Source: a virus. From it: a DNA stretch of 64,000 nucleotides. The position numbers were made by a program, and so were the translations under genes. Shown in pieces: positions 16,652 to 25,439 of this stretch (the stretch's first letter is position 1; each line of letters opens with the position of its first letter). The notes beneath the pieces were generated by a model. The model was not told where the DNA came from, did no database searches, and saw only the letters and a list, made by a program, of their open reading frames with translations. The stretch covers positions 1 to 64,000 of IMG/VR virus record IMGVR_UViG_3300023179_008779; one strand, 5' to 3'.

Positions 16652-17240
16652 GAAAGTTCTTGAATCAAAGTCAGAATCGAAGAAGAACTCTGAGGAGATG
16701 TTACAGATTGCTACTGTGTCTAATCCATCTGATTCTTCGCGACTAGTTGTTCTTCATGGAGATGTCAATGAGTCTTCAATCTCAATGGTCGTTGCCCAGA
16801 TGCTTCATCTTGCTTCTATTAATCATAAGCCTATTCATCTTGTCATATCAACGTACGGGGGATCTGTTGATGAGATGTTCACTCTTTACGACACGATCAA
16901 ATTCTTGCCATGCCCAGTGCACACAATAGCGCTTGGTAAAGTCATGAGTGCCGGTGTACTTTTGCTTGCATCAGGTACAAAGGGTAGGAGAATGATAGGT
17001 AAGAACGCTCGTGTGATGATCCATCCGGTGAGCGGCGGCGCTGGCGGCAACGTGTTTGAAGTCATGGCGGAGTCAAAGGAACACAAACGACTCCAGGACC
17101 AGATGGTAGATGCAATCGTGGGTGAGACAAGGTCAACTCGTGAGCAAATCGAAAAAATCATGAAGCGTGGACATGATGTCTATCTACTCCCCGAAGAGGC
17201 AATCAAGATGGGAATTGTTGATAAGATCATCGGAGTTTGA
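16644..17240 (+). CDS. clpP: ClpP-like serine protease
   Basis: 198 residues from the ATG at 16644, the ClpP size. The catalytic triad is visible: Ser102 in 'GKVMSAGVLLLASG', His127 in 'NARVMIHPVSGG' and Asp178 in 'RGHDVYLLPEEA'. 'ISTYGGSVDEMFTLYD' is the conserved G-G-S-V loop. The start is taken at 16644, where it overlaps the preceding stop, and not at the longer in-frame 16587. Phage ClpP-like proteins may act as capsid-maturation or general proteases. This phage also has a T4-type gp21 protease, so this one more likely works in protein turnover with a host Clp ATPase or alone. The neighbouring GroEL-like protein suggests a proteostasis cluster. Confidence 0.9.
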   Translation: MGRKVLESKSESKKNSEEMLQIATVSNPSDSSRLVVLHGDVNESSISMVVAQMLHLASINHKPIHLVISTYGGSVDEMFTLYDTIKFLPCPVHTIALGKVMSAGVLLLASGTKGRRMIGKNARVMIHPVSGGAGGNVFEVMAESKEHKRLQDQMVDAIVGETRSTREQIEKIMKRGHDVYLLPEEAIKMGIVDKIIGV

Positions 17241-17266
17241 TGCGGTGCAAAGTGTATACCCTTTGG

Positions 17267-17274
17267 TATATTGT
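17267..17274 (+). promoter_or_regulatory. Promoter-like TATATTGT before helicase gene
   Basis: An 8-mer related to the NATANTTA motif found before many genes here. It lies after GGTATACC-like bases, with only CTAAAAA (7 nt) between it and the ATG at 17282. No ribosome-binding site is present in between. Assignment rests on recurrence and position. Confidence 0.35.
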
Positions 17275-17281
17275 CTAAAAA

Positions 17282-18928
17282 ATGCCCACTCATGATTACC
17301 TGAAGTATTTCCCATTTCCCAACATTCGACAGGAACAGCGTAAGGCAATTGAGTTTGCACTTGATGCTTACGAATCAGGAAAAAAAGCAGTACTTCTAGA
17401 GATGGGTACTGGTACCGGTAAATCAGCTACCGGTATCACGATTGCCCGTTACATGGAGATGCATGCTCCGCCCGTCCGAAATTCGGACGGAGATCTGATG
17501 ACAGGAGCATATGTTATCACAACACAAAAGATACTTCAACAACAGTATCTTGACGACTTTGGTCCGCAAAGCGGCAAAGGATTAGTGCGATCGATCAAGT
17601 CGTCTGCAAACTACCAATGCAAGCATTACACCGATCAGACTTGTGCAGAATCAAAGCGCGTACTTGTTAAAATGGGTAAACATCTTAAGGGTACAGAGTT
17701 CGAGAAACAGTGCAAGAATAACTGCACTTACTCATTAGAGAAACAGGATTTTATTGAATCGCCAATCTCCATCACCAATTTCTCTTATTTTCTAGCGGAG
17801 ACGACGTATGCAGGAAAGCTTGAACCTCGAGCCCTGCTCATCATCGACGAATGTCACAACATTGAATCTGAAGTTGGCAAGTTCGTTGAGGTCACATTCT
17901 CTGAAAAATTTGCACGTGACACATTGAAGTGCAAGATTCCAAGACTCGATACCCAAGATGCAGTTCTTGAATGGGTTCGCATTCCTTACCGTAAGGCAGT
18001 AAGCAAATACATGCGTGAACTTGAGAAGAACATGGTCAAACTCTCAGATCAGATAGAGGGATACGGGGAGTTTTCAAAGCAGTACGAGATGCTTGATAAG
18101 CATATCTGCAAAGTCAACCGTTTCCTTGATTCCTACACACATGATAACTGGGTCATGAATATTTCTTATCCGCCTGAAGGATCAAAGAGAGGTGCTCGTA
18201 AGTTCGAGTTTAAGCCTGTTGACGTCGCGCCTGAATCACAAGTGCTCTTCAAGTCAGGTGCACGACTTCTCATGATGTCAGCAACGGTAGTTGATAAAGA
18301 CGTGTTTTGCACTTCAATTGGACTTGATCCAAGTGAAGTTGCGTACCTCAGGATTCCGTCTCCATTCCCAATCGAGAATCGACCTATCCATGTCGTACCT
18401 GCTGGATCGATGTCAAAAGACAACATTGACCGCACGTTACCCATCATGGCCGAGGCAGTCAAACTTCTCTTAGATAAACACCCCAATGAGAAGGGAATCA
18501 TCCACACTACCAACTTTAAAGTTGCACGCTATCTCATTGAAAACATCATGACAGAAAGATTTCTGTCACATGATTCTGCTAACCGTGATGAGGTCTTACG
18601 TCGGCATATAGAGAGTCCGGATCCGACAGTCTTGATCAGCCCATCTATGATGGAGGGAGTCGATCTTGCTGACGATGCGTCAAGATTTCAGATCATATGT
18701 AAGACACCGTTCCCGTATCTAGGGGATCTCGTGGTCAAGAAGCGTATGGAACGCAACAAGATGTGGTACCCATACATGACAGCCAAAGCAGTCATCCAAT
18801 CGCTTGGACGTTCGATCAGGAATGAACAGGATCACGCTGTGTCTTATATCCTGGATGCAGATTGGCAACGTTTCTACTCAAGGAATCTGCACATGTTCCC
18901 CGAGGAGTTCAAGCTGTCCTTTCAATGA
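17282..18928 (+). CDS. DinG/XPD-like superfamily 2 helicase with Fe-S cluster cysteines
   Basis: 548 residues. Walker A 'EMGTGTGKSATG' lies at about residues 40-51, the D-E-C-H box at 189-192 in 'LLIIDECHNIES', motif III-like 'LLMMSATVVD', and the C-terminal helicase motifs 'SPSMMEGVDLADDASRFQII' and 'AVIQSLGRSIRNEQDH'. Between Walker A and the D-E-C-H box are four cysteines, 113, 121, 144 and 148 ('YQCKHYTDQTCAES', 'EKQCKNNCTY'), placed as the 4Fe-4S ligands of XPD/DinG helicases. It would unwind DNA 5'-3', or R-loops, in replication or repair. TATATTGT at 17267 ends 7 nt before the ATG. Confidence 0.9.
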   Translation: MPTHDYLKYFPFPNIRQEQRKAIEFALDAYESGKKAVLLEMGTGTGKSATGITIARYMEMHAPPVRNSDGDLMTGAYVITTQKILQQQYLDDFGPQSGKGLVRSIKSSANYQCKHYTDQTCAESKRVLVKMGKHLKGTEFEKQCKNNCTYSLEKQDFIESPISITNFSYFLAETTYAGKLEPRALLIIDECHNIESEVGKFVEVTFSEKFARDTLKCKIPRLDTQDAVLEWVRIPYRKAVSKYMRELEKNMVKLSDQIEGYGEFSKQYEMLDKHICKVNRFLDSYTHDNWVMNISYPPEGSKRGARKFEFKPVDVAPESQVLFKSGARLLMMSATVVDKDVFCTSIGLDPSEVAYLRIPSPFPIENRPIHVVPAGSMSKDNIDRTLPIMAEAVKLLLDKHPNEKGIIHTTNFKVARYLIENIMTERFLSHDSANRDEVLRRHIESPDPTVLISPSMMEGVDLADDASRFQIICKTPFPYLGDLVVKKRMERNKMWYPYMTAKAVIQSLGRSIRNEQDHAVSYILDADWQRFYSRNLHMFPEEFKLSFQ

Positions 18929-18954
18929 ATTGTTTACTTTTATTCTACAGAACC

Positions 18955-18962
18955 TATATTTC
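18955..18962 (+). promoter_or_regulatory. Promoter-like TATATTTC before histone-like gene
   Basis: A member of the NATANTTA-like family, in the gap after the helicase stop. It is followed by CTGGAGG (18966-18972), a good ribosome-binding site 11 nt before the ATG at 18984, so this copy would give a leadered transcript. An earlier ATG at 18974 opens a 5-codon ORF only. Confidence 0.4.
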
Positions 18963-18983
18963 TGTCTGGAGGAATGATTTTCA

Positions 18984-19193
18984 ATGAGTGACGATAGCCC
19001 AGTTTTGAATAAGTGGAATGAGCTTAAGGCTCTAGTCGAGGCGCTTGAGCTTGACGTAGCAAAGAACGCCAAGGGAGTTGCCGCCGCAGGTGTCCGTGTT
19101 CGTAAGGGTCTTCGAGCTCTTGCAGCGGCTGCAAGAGACCTTGGCAAGGTGACCCTTGAGACTGATAAGGCAAGCAAAGAGTCAAAAGACTGA
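18984..19193 (+). CDS. Histone H1-like (Hc1/bacterial H1) DNA-binding protein
   Basis: 69 residues. The pattern 'WNELKALVEALELDVAKNAK' followed by 'AAAGVRVRKGLRALAAAARD' parallels small bacterial H1/Hc1-type proteins, in which an 'F-x-x-L-K-x-L-V' helix precedes a 'G-x-R-x-R-K-G-x-x-x-L' helix. The basic, alanine-rich second helix fits DNA binding. It could coat phage or host DNA, or accompany DNA in the capsid. It has its own promoter-like box and GGAGG site and is followed directly by a strong terminator, so it is probably expressed as a single-gene unit. Confidence 0.7.
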   Translation: MSDDSPVLNKWNELKALVEALELDVAKNAKGVAAAGVRVRKGLRALAAAARDLGKVTLETDKASKESKD

Positions 19194-19217
19194 CTTAAAT
19201 TCAAGCCTACTTTGTTG

Positions 19218-19253
19218 CAAGGGAAGTGCGTATGTGTACTTCCCTTGTTTGTT
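19218..19253 (+). terminator. Intrinsic terminator after histone-like gene
   Basis: A perfect 10-bp stem, CAAGGGAAGT (19218-19227) with ACTTCCCTTG (19238-19247), a 10-nt loop and then TTTGTT. It lies 25 nt after the stop of the H1-like gene and just before the ribosome-binding site (GGAG) of the next gene. Confidence 0.8.
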
Positions 19254-19267
19254 ATCGGAGAAAAACA

Positions 19268-19549
19268 ATGAGAAATAGAGAACTTATCTTACGAGAGATT
19301 GCTTTACACGATCTTGATCCCAATGTTAAGCATGTAATTCATAAAAACAAATTGACACCTGAAAAGAAGTCCGAAGCACCCCAGACTGCACCCGATTTAG
19401 AGGTGAAGGAAGAGCGCACAGTGTCTGTTTCATCTGTCTACGATAGCGCACCCATTCAAGAGGGCGTATCTGAGAATGAAACTTCCGTAGATTCAGAAAA
19501 GAAGAAGAAGCCCAATCTTAAAAAGAAACCTGCAATTACGCCCGCATGA
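19268..19549 (+). CDS. Small acidic/basic low-complexity protein
   Basis: 93 residues from the ATG at 19268, which follows a CGGAG site by about 8 nt. A longer in-frame reading from 19226 overlaps the terminator hairpin and is rejected. After a helical N-terminus ('RNRELILREIALHDLDPNV') the chain is disordered, rich in Ser/Glu, and ends in a lysine-rich tail 'EKKKKPNLKKKP'. No family recognised. It converges with the minus-strand sigma-like gene and overlaps it by 14 nt. Confidence 0.6.
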   Translation: MRNRELILREIALHDLDPNVKHVIHKNKLTPEKKSEAPQTAPDLEVKEERTVSVSSVYDSAPIQEGVSENETSVDSEKKKKPNLKKKPAITPA

Positions 19550-19808
19550 AGTTTCGAATCTTTTGGTATATCCCCTTTTCGATCTGACAAATTCGCATCC
19601 GTGTCAGTCCGTAAATCTTTCCAATTTCATTCAAGGTAAGAGGACCCTGTTGCGTCGTGATCAATAGGCAATTTTTGCCTTGCTCAAACTCAATCCACTT
19701 GCTACACTTTTTTCTTTGGCAGGTGCAAGAAGATTTGTCAATTGCTTCATAGCATGTAGTCTCTGGAATAAGTTGTAGCTTCTTGTTTCTTTTTGAGTTG
19801 AGTTCCAT
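19536..19808 (-). CDS. Sigma-70 region-4-like helix-turn-helix protein with Cys cluster
   Basis: 90 residues, the only minus-strand gene in a long plus-strand block. The C-terminal half 'GPLTLNEIGKIYGLTRMRIC' continuing 'QIEKGIYQKIR' matches the sigma-70 region 4.2 helix-turn-helix (L-T-L-x-E-I-G-x-x-x-G-x-x-R-x-R-x-x-Q-I-E-x-x). Upstream, 'SSCTCQRKKCSKWIEFEQG' holds a small Cys cluster that may bind metal. There is no region 2, so it cannot be a full sigma factor. It could be an anti-sigma, co-activator or promoter-recognition adaptor that redirects host RNA polymerase, as small T4 proteins do (inference). Confidence 0.78.
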   Translation of the reverse strand: MELNSKRNKKLQLIPETTCYEAIDKSSCTCQRKKCSKWIEFEQGKNCLLITTQQGPLTLNEIGKIYGLTRMRICQIEKGIYQKIRNFMRA

Positions 19809-19872
19809 AGTTCTGTGTATGATATTTTCGTGAGGAACTTACTTTGTATAAGAAAACCTCAAATTTCACAAC
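19809..19872. promoter_or_regulatory. Divergent promoter gap (sigma-like gene / phoH)
   Basis: 64 nt between two divergent genes. The centre contains TTGTATAAG on the plus strand, a good sigma-70-like -10 (TATAAG), which reads CTTATACAA on the minus strand. Both directions could therefore use overlapping -10 boxes, so that expression of one gene would hinder the other. No clear -35 for either direction. Confidence 0.4.
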
Positions 19873-21267
19873 ATGAAAAAGACATATATCCTGGACACCA
19901 ACGTTCTTTTGAGTGATCCCAACTGTTTGCGGAATTTTCAAGATAACGATCTTGTCATCCCAATCCTCGTTCTAGAAGAACTTGATCGGCACAAGGGACG
20001 GTCAGACGAGGTCGGCAGAAACTGTCGAGAGATAAGCAGAACTCTTGACTTGTTAGGCGAAACAGGCAGCCTCAAAGACGGTGTCAATCTGCCCAGCGGC
20101 GGGTTTTTAAGAATTATGTCTTCCTCTTCGGGATATGATGAGTTGTTGCCTCCTGAATTGACTAAGGGCTCTTCAGTCGACAACATGATCATTGGATTCG
20201 TGTTGAAGCTTCAGAAGACTGTGCCCAATGCGATTCTTGTCAGCAAGGATATCAATGTTCGTGTCAAGTGCTCTTCGTTGGGTATTGAGGCACAGGATTA
20301 TCTAAGCATTCGTGTATCAGATTCGATGGATTCTTTATACACTGGTGTCAAAGTCATATTGACCAGTGAGGATCTAATCAATGATTTCTATATGGGGGGT
20401 GCATACAAGGTGTCCGACGTCACGGAAGACACAATCTATCCTAATCAGATTTTAGTTCTCAAGTCAGTAGATGCAGAAGGCAATACTATAAATTCAGTCT
20501 TGACTCGAGCTCTATCTGATATGTCATTGAAACAACTTACACGATACGACGGCATATTTGGAGTTCGTCCTAGAAATAAAGAGCAGTCATTTTCAATTGA
20601 GTTGTTGATGGATCCAAGTGTGAAACTACTGACTCTGACCGGCCGCGCTGGTTGCGGCAAGACTCTCATTGCTCTCGCCGCCGGGCTGGACCAGCTTCAG
20701 TCAATCGGTCAAAATTCTGTATATCAAAAGCTCATCGTGTCCCGTCCCGTCCAGCCTGTCGGACGTGATATCGGATTTCTTCCTGGTACACTTGAAGAAA
20801 AGATGGAACCGTGGATTGCTCCAATCAGAGATAACCTAGAATTTCTTCTGGGAAATTCGGGATTTAGTAAAAAGAACCAGGCAACCCAGAAAAAAAAGAG
20901 ATCTGAGGAGTCAATCGGAGGGTTCAAAGATCCGTATCTTGACCTCATGCAGCAGAGAGGGCTTATTGAGCTTGAGGCAATCTCTTTTATCAGAGGAAGA
21001 TCAATCCCAAACGCTTTCATAATCATTGATGAAGCACAGAATCTATCGATGCATGAGTTGAAGACAATCGTCACTCGAGCAGGTGAAGGAACTAAGATAG
21101 TATTGACGGGAGACGTTGAGCAGATTGACAATGTTCACGTCGACACATTCACTAATGGTCTTACTTACGCAGTTGAGAAATTCAAGGAATACGACTTGTC
21201 GGGGCACGTCACTCTTCTCAAGGGGGAACGTAGCGCTCTAGCAACTTTGGCATCGCAGATTCTTTAG
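19873..21267 (+). CDS. phoH: PIN-PhoH fusion (PhoH2-like: RNase domain + ATPase)
   Basis: 464 residues. Residues 1-145 form a PIN ribonuclease domain: Asp8 in 'YILDTNVLLSD', Glu35/36 in 'VLEELDRHKG' and Asp125 in 'LVSKDINVRVKC'. Residues about 225-464 are the PhoH P-loop ATPase: Walker A 'GRAGCGKTLIALAAG' (257-), 'VSRPVQPVGRDIGFLPG', Walker B 'AFIIIDEAQNLS' and sensor 'IVLTGDVEQIDN'. PhoH2 proteins of bacteria are reported RNA helicase-RNases. Most cyanophage PhoH proteins lack the PIN half, so the full fusion is notable. It would act on RNA in the infected cell; a link to phosphate stress is by family name only. Confidence 0.92.
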   Translation: MKKTYILDTNVLLSDPNCLRNFQDNDLVIPILVLEELDRHKGRSDEVGRNCREISRTLDLLGETGSLKDGVNLPSGGFLRIMSSSSGYDELLPPELTKGSSVDNMIIGFVLKLQKTVPNAILVSKDINVRVKCSSLGIEAQDYLSIRVSDSMDSLYTGVKVILTSEDLINDFYMGGAYKVSDVTEDTIYPNQILVLKSVDAEGNTINSVLTRALSDMSLKQLTRYDGIFGVRPRNKEQSFSIELLMDPSVKLLTLTGRAGCGKTLIALAAGLDQLQSIGQNSVYQKLIVSRPVQPVGRDIGFLPGTLEEKMEPWIAPIRDNLEFLLGNSGFSKKNQATQKKKRSEESIGGFKDPYLDLMQQRGLIELEAISFIRGRSIPNAFIIIDEAQNLSMHELKTIVTRAGEGTKIVLTGDVEQIDNVHVDTFTNGLTYAVEKFKEYDLSGHVTLLKGERSALATLASQIL

Positions 21268-21346
21268 AAATCGAAATTAGTAGCTGTGTTATCAAAGATT
21301 CTTTGACATAGCTGCTCATATGTCGGTCTGTGAAAGATTCCCGAAG

Positions 21347-21354
21347 TATATTTG
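21347..21354 (+). promoter_or_regulatory. Promoter-like TATATTTG before structural operon
   Basis: A NATANTTA-type box 8 nt before the ATG at 21363, at the head of the large structural-gene run. The leader left for a ribosome-binding site is almost nil (TGTAGAGC). It fits a T4-like late promoter giving a leaderless or very short-leader mRNA. Confidence 0.5.
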
Positions 21355-21362
21355 TGTAGAGC

Positions 21363-22775
21363 ATGAGTGGAATTCTCAACAACCGTTCCAGAGTGATAGA
21401 CGCAATCCTCACGTCTGAAGGTCGCCGCCAAATGGCAGCCGGCAATTTTGACGTTAAGTATGTCACGTTCAGTGACATGGGCGTGTCATATATTCCTGAC
21501 CCCAGCAGTGGTCATGAAGATCCAACACCCAAGATATACTTTGAAGTAGCAAATTTGCCGCAGGATCAAATAACGTTTGAGGCAAATGATGAAGGCAAGT
21601 TAGTTCCCTTTCGATATCAAGACATAAAAACTAGTAACAATAGTACGATTCCGTCTCTTACATCACAGGCCAGTCTTATCAACGGACAGCTTGTGTCATA
21701 TCAATACCACCACGGACGGCGTGTTCAAACAAGCACTTTGCTTGAAAATCCCAATGACTTGAACTGCGGATTTGTTTACAGCGATCTGAGCAACGTGACA
21801 GGCTCTGTGTTGATTGATCCTAAATTAGTCGCAGGAACTATAACCAAATCTGGGCCTCCGTACGTAGCTTACATTGGAAGTGCCGGCGGCCTGGGGTCTC
21901 CTCAGTTTGCCTCTGCAATATCAGGTGCTATTGCTTCTTTGACAAACATTGGCGGCCCTGATGTCAATTGCATTGTTTACAACAATTCAGTTTTTCTAGA
22001 CACAGCTAAAGCTTTTTTGGGTACTAAAATTTTTCTTACTGGCACTCTTTCTTCACCTCTTATTGTTGAAGAAGGTGTGATTGGCGGCAATTTGCTTACG
22101 GATAGCGTTCAAAATGCAGATTTTGCTACGCAGATAAAGGGAATACTTACATCTTCTTTCGATAACTTCAATAAGCAGCAGCTTTTAGCATCAATTGATC
22201 GATTTTACGGAGATCAAGATTTTGTCTTATCAACAAACAACATTCAATTTGATACTTCAAAGTTAGATAAAGACACGAGGCAAAGAGTCACCAATGTTCC
22301 CCAGTTGAACAATATTGATTCTATCTTTAACGATGGAAGATTTAGCCACTTAGATAATTTCTTGTACCTACCACCAATTGTCAAAGTATCAGATTCTGTT
22401 GCTCCCGATAAGTCAAACGTCGACAGTCTAAAACCCTACTATTTGGGGAACTATCCTTCTTGGGGTGACAATCACAAGAAGCTGAGCTTTGCTGACATTA
22501 AGCAACTCTTAACGGGACTCGAGTCTTCTAATCTAGAGTTTGTTATGACCTCTAATTCAAACAACGTGATAGGGCAGTTATTTGAAGTCAATGGCACTGA
22601 GGTTACTAAATTAGATATTGTTGAATATGGCGACATATTGAATGCTGCTGACAGCAAACGTGAAGTGACAAATCGTGTATTTTTTGTTGGAAAGACGTAC
22701 GTCGATGACCGCGGTACAAATGTGTTTATCAATATATTCACGCTTGTTTTCTCTAGGCCAAAGACAATCCGATGA
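21363..22775 (+). CDS. Virion structural protein (neck/tail or fibre family)
   Basis: 470 residues, first gene of the structural block. The N-terminal 'NNRSRVIDAILTSEGRRQMA' with 'FDVKYVTFSDMGVSYI' is the same small domain seen in the protein at 31407 ('ILDAVLTDYGRQRLA'), a domain found in virion proteins of T4-like marine phages. The rest is beta-rich, glycine/serine-rich and has no cysteine cluster, as expected for a tail-associated protein. No catalytic motif was found. Exact position in the particle unknown. Confidence 0.72.
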   Translation: MSGILNNRSRVIDAILTSEGRRQMAAGNFDVKYVTFSDMGVSYIPDPSSGHEDPTPKIYFEVANLPQDQITFEANDEGKLVPFRYQDIKTSNNSTIPSLTSQASLINGQLVSYQYHHGRRVQTSTLLENPNDLNCGFVYSDLSNVTGSVLIDPKLVAGTITKSGPPYVAYIGSAGGLGSPQFASAISGAIASLTNIGGPDVNCIVYNNSVFLDTAKAFLGTKIFLTGTLSSPLIVEEGVIGGNLLTDSVQNADFATQIKGILTSSFDNFNKQQLLASIDRFYGDQDFVLSTNNIQFDTSKLDKDTRQRVTNVPQLNNIDSIFNDGRFSHLDNFLYLPPIVKVSDSVAPDKSNVDSLKPYYLGNYPSWGDNHKKLSFADIKQLLTGLESSNLEFVMTSNSNNVIGQLFEVNGTEVTKLDIVEYGDILNAADSKREVTNRVFFVGKTYVDDRGTNVFINIFTLVFSRPKTIR

Positions 22776-22797
22776 CTGACAGAGAAGGTTGCTAAAG

Positions 22798-25419
22798 ATG
22801 AAACTGTTTGTTAAAAGAAGTGTTGATTCAAGCATAGTTGCAAACTCTTCTGTACTGCGCGTCGATCCAGACACGTTTGCTGAATTAGTAGAGTTGAACA
22901 ACGACCTTTACTATTTCAATTTTTCATTTAGCATTTTCTTAAAATCACAAAAGAAAAATCCGCTGGACTACGATAGGGTTGTAATCAAGGTATTGAAAAC
23001 ATCGTCTGGTATGCAATCAACACAAGCGACAAATGCGTATAAGCTTATCAATGATTCTAATAATGATAAATTTGCAAACGTTGCAAATGCCTTGCAACCA
23101 CGATCAAATAACATCAGGCTCCAACCCAAATTTAATCAGAAGCTGAACGACAAGATATTCTCTAGCGTGCAAGCTTTTAGCGATCTACAGAATAAAGACG
23201 AGGATCTACTCGCTGCAGTCGACGTCTCGATTGGCTCTCAAATAGCACAAGCACTACAAAGCTATTTCACATTAACAGAAGTTTATGCCCCTGAATACAA
23301 AATTAATCCAAAAAGTCTAAGAATCGAATCAAAGAATTTTAGGATGAATCAGTTACAAAGAAACATGAAGGGTGATGTGGCACAGGGAGCTTCGGGCGCT
23401 GATGCATCAAATCAACTTGATCCTCTACATGTAATCAACAGAATGAATCATGATTTAGTTGATGTCACGTCTGTTGTAACAGACTCGGTGTTGTCTCATT
23501 ATACTTCTCAGACTGATTTAGACAACCCAGCGTATAAAAAACGCGTATTGGATATGGGCAAAAAAGAACTGCAATATGAGTCTATAAGATATCTTCTGGA
23601 CTACATTGCTTCTTCACCCGAAGAGAACAAGATGGCCGTGTATGAGAATAGAGTTACTACCAAACAGCTGTCTGATGTTATTGTTACATCCCAGGTACAG
23701 ATAAAATCTGGCAACAAAAATGTACCTTTGATTGCAAGGTTTGAGTTATACAAAAAGAATGGTTCGATACCCGAAGAAAGCGTCGATGTTGAATTTACAC
23801 CACTGAACCACGTAGAAGCATTTGACACGGTGTTGACACCGCCCGATGTCAACGTCCAGATTACGCATGCTAATTCAAAAAAGCTAAATACATCTCAGTA
23901 TACGGCTGTCGTTACTGATAAAGATACTTCGGGACGTGTAAAGAAATTCAACATTTATCTTAAGGACATTGACACTAAGGGAAATTCTGGGAGATATGAG
24001 AAGATAGGCGTCTTAGAGAACGGTTCTGTAAATCATTTTAGCTTTTTGGCTAAGTCTAATCTCTCTATTCTAAGAGTTGTGCCTGTTGATCTGCATAACA
24101 GGGAAGCTTATGTTTACACAAACACGGTCGTCGGCGCAGGTCATGATGCCGTGTGCTCGTTGGCAATAGTCGTTAGTAGCTTTGTGAACTCAAGGACAAG
24201 AATAGACGTGTATGGAGTTCCTGACAATGCTTCTTCTTTGACGCTATATAGACGTGACTGTACTCAACATGTTGACGAACTCTTCCAAGTTATTGACAGA
24301 ATCGAGCAAGTCGCAAAAGGCACTTCTAATTTTTCATTTACTGATCGCTCATCGCAAGTCGGAAGAGTTTATGAGTACTATTGCATAGTTGGCGTGAAAA
24401 AAGGCAATAACGAAGTCACTATTCCATCAAACTATGTTTTATTTCAAAACATACCATATTCAGCTGACAATAGCAAGGCAGTGAACGTTACTACTACATC
24501 TCCATTCAATGCAATTGACAGCGGTGGAAATCGATTTTGCAACTTTCAGATAAACATCAGCGTACCATCATCTGAAAAACAAAGTATTACTGATTTTCTT
24601 AAAGAGCAATTGGGCGAATTATACGAGCAATACTTGAATCCTGCAAACAACTTGTCGTCACCCTTAGGTGACGACGGTGGCATACCCGAGTATGCTGATC
24701 TTTTCTTTCACGAGGTAGTTCGTACAAACCTAAACACTTCAGAAAGAGAAGTGTTTGCGTTGGTGTCTAGTGGAGCTTTTTCTGATAACACAACTACGCA
24801 AAAAAAGTCTAACATCAAGCCGATAAACCCTCTGCATGATTACATTTACAGCGTTTTTACGTACAGAAAAAATCCGATTGAGTTATTCAAAAACTTTATA
24901 GCTAAAGGTACTGATTCGCACGGTATTGAGTGGTTTTATTCACCCTACAAGTGGAGAAATTCATCAGCTAAAGCAGGGTATCTATACGCTGACGATCCAA
25001 GCACCAATATCCCGTCTATAAGTGCATATGAGAATTTTAGATCTGAGTGCTACGGATTGACAGCATCAGTAATGTCGATGGGGTCAAAAAAATACTCTGA
25101 ATTGACACAGGTTGTAGCTAACAGAATTAATAAGAGCGCTGTGAAGATCTCTTGGAGCGTTCCTGACAACAATATCTATGATGCTTTTGTCGTTATGAAA
25201 GTTGTCAATGGTGTCAGGAGCTTGGTCGGAAGATCAAGAAAGAATTTTATCTATCACTCGATTACGCCCCAAGACATTGGGACAGTCTATTATATTGTCG
25301 TGCCGATATCTTCCAATTTTGTTATCGACTCTCCTGGGTATACAAGTTCAATACTGATATTGCCCGACATGATTACACCTCGGACTGTAGCATTACCCAA
25401 CAACACTAATGTCTTGTAG
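22798..25419 (+). CDS. Large virion structural protein with fibronectin-III-like modules
   Basis: 873 residues. I prefer the ATG at 22798, 10 nt after AGAGAAGG, over the upstream TTG at 22789. Two or more Ig/FN3-like stretches are visible, clearest at the C-terminus: 'AVKISWSVPDNNIYDAFVVM' to 'YHSITPQDIGTVYYIVVP'. The first 300 residues are more helical. Such proteins occur in baseplate, neck or fibre attachments of large myophages. It is tightly followed by two more giant structural genes (20 and 1 nt gaps), so these are made together, probably late. Confidence 0.72.
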   Translation: MKLFVKRSVDSSIVANSSVLRVDPDTFAELVELNNDLYYFNFSFSIFLKSQKKNPLDYDRVVIKVLKTSSGMQSTQATNAYKLINDSNNDKFANVANALQPRSNNIRLQPKFNQKLNDKIFSSVQAFSDLQNKDEDLLAAVDVSIGSQIAQALQSYFTLTEVYAPEYKINPKSLRIESKNFRMNQLQRNMKGDVAQGASGADASNQLDPLHVINRMNHDLVDVTSVVTDSVLSHYTSQTDLDNPAYKKRVLDMGKKELQYESIRYLLDYIASSPEENKMAVYENRVTTKQLSDVIVTSQVQIKSGNKNVPLIARFELYKKNGSIPEESVDVEFTPLNHVEAFDTVLTPPDVNVQITHANSKKLNTSQYTAVVTDKDTSGRVKKFNIYLKDIDTKGNSGRYEKIGVLENGSVNHFSFLAKSNLSILRVVPVDLHNREAYVYTNTVVGAGHDAVCSLAIVVSSFVNSRTRIDVYGVPDNASSLTLYRRDCTQHVDELFQVIDRIEQVAKGTSNFSFTDRSSQVGRVYEYYCIVGVKKGNNEVTIPSNYVLFQNIPYSADNSKAVNVTTTSPFNAIDSGGNRFCNFQINISVPSSEKQSITDFLKEQLGELYEQYLNPANNLSSPLGDDGGIPEYADLFFHEVVRTNLNTSEREVFALVSSGAFSDNTTTQKKSNIKPINPLHDYIYSVFTYRKNPIELFKNFIAKGTDSHGIEWFYSPYKWRNSSAKAGYLYADDPSTNIPSISAYENFRSECYGLTASVMSMGSKKYSELTQVVANRINKSAVKISWSVPDNNIYDAFVVMKVVNGVRSLVGRSRKNFIYHSITPQDIGTVYYIVVPISSNFVIDSPGYTSSILILPDMITPRTVALPNNTNVL

Positions 25420-25439
25420 ATGTTTGACGATGGAGCATT

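Noticed and set aside
19536-19808. Reading the minus-strand protein as a full late sigma factor (gp55-like)
   Set aside because: Only a region 4-like helix-turn-helix is present; 90 residues are too short and region 2 is absent.
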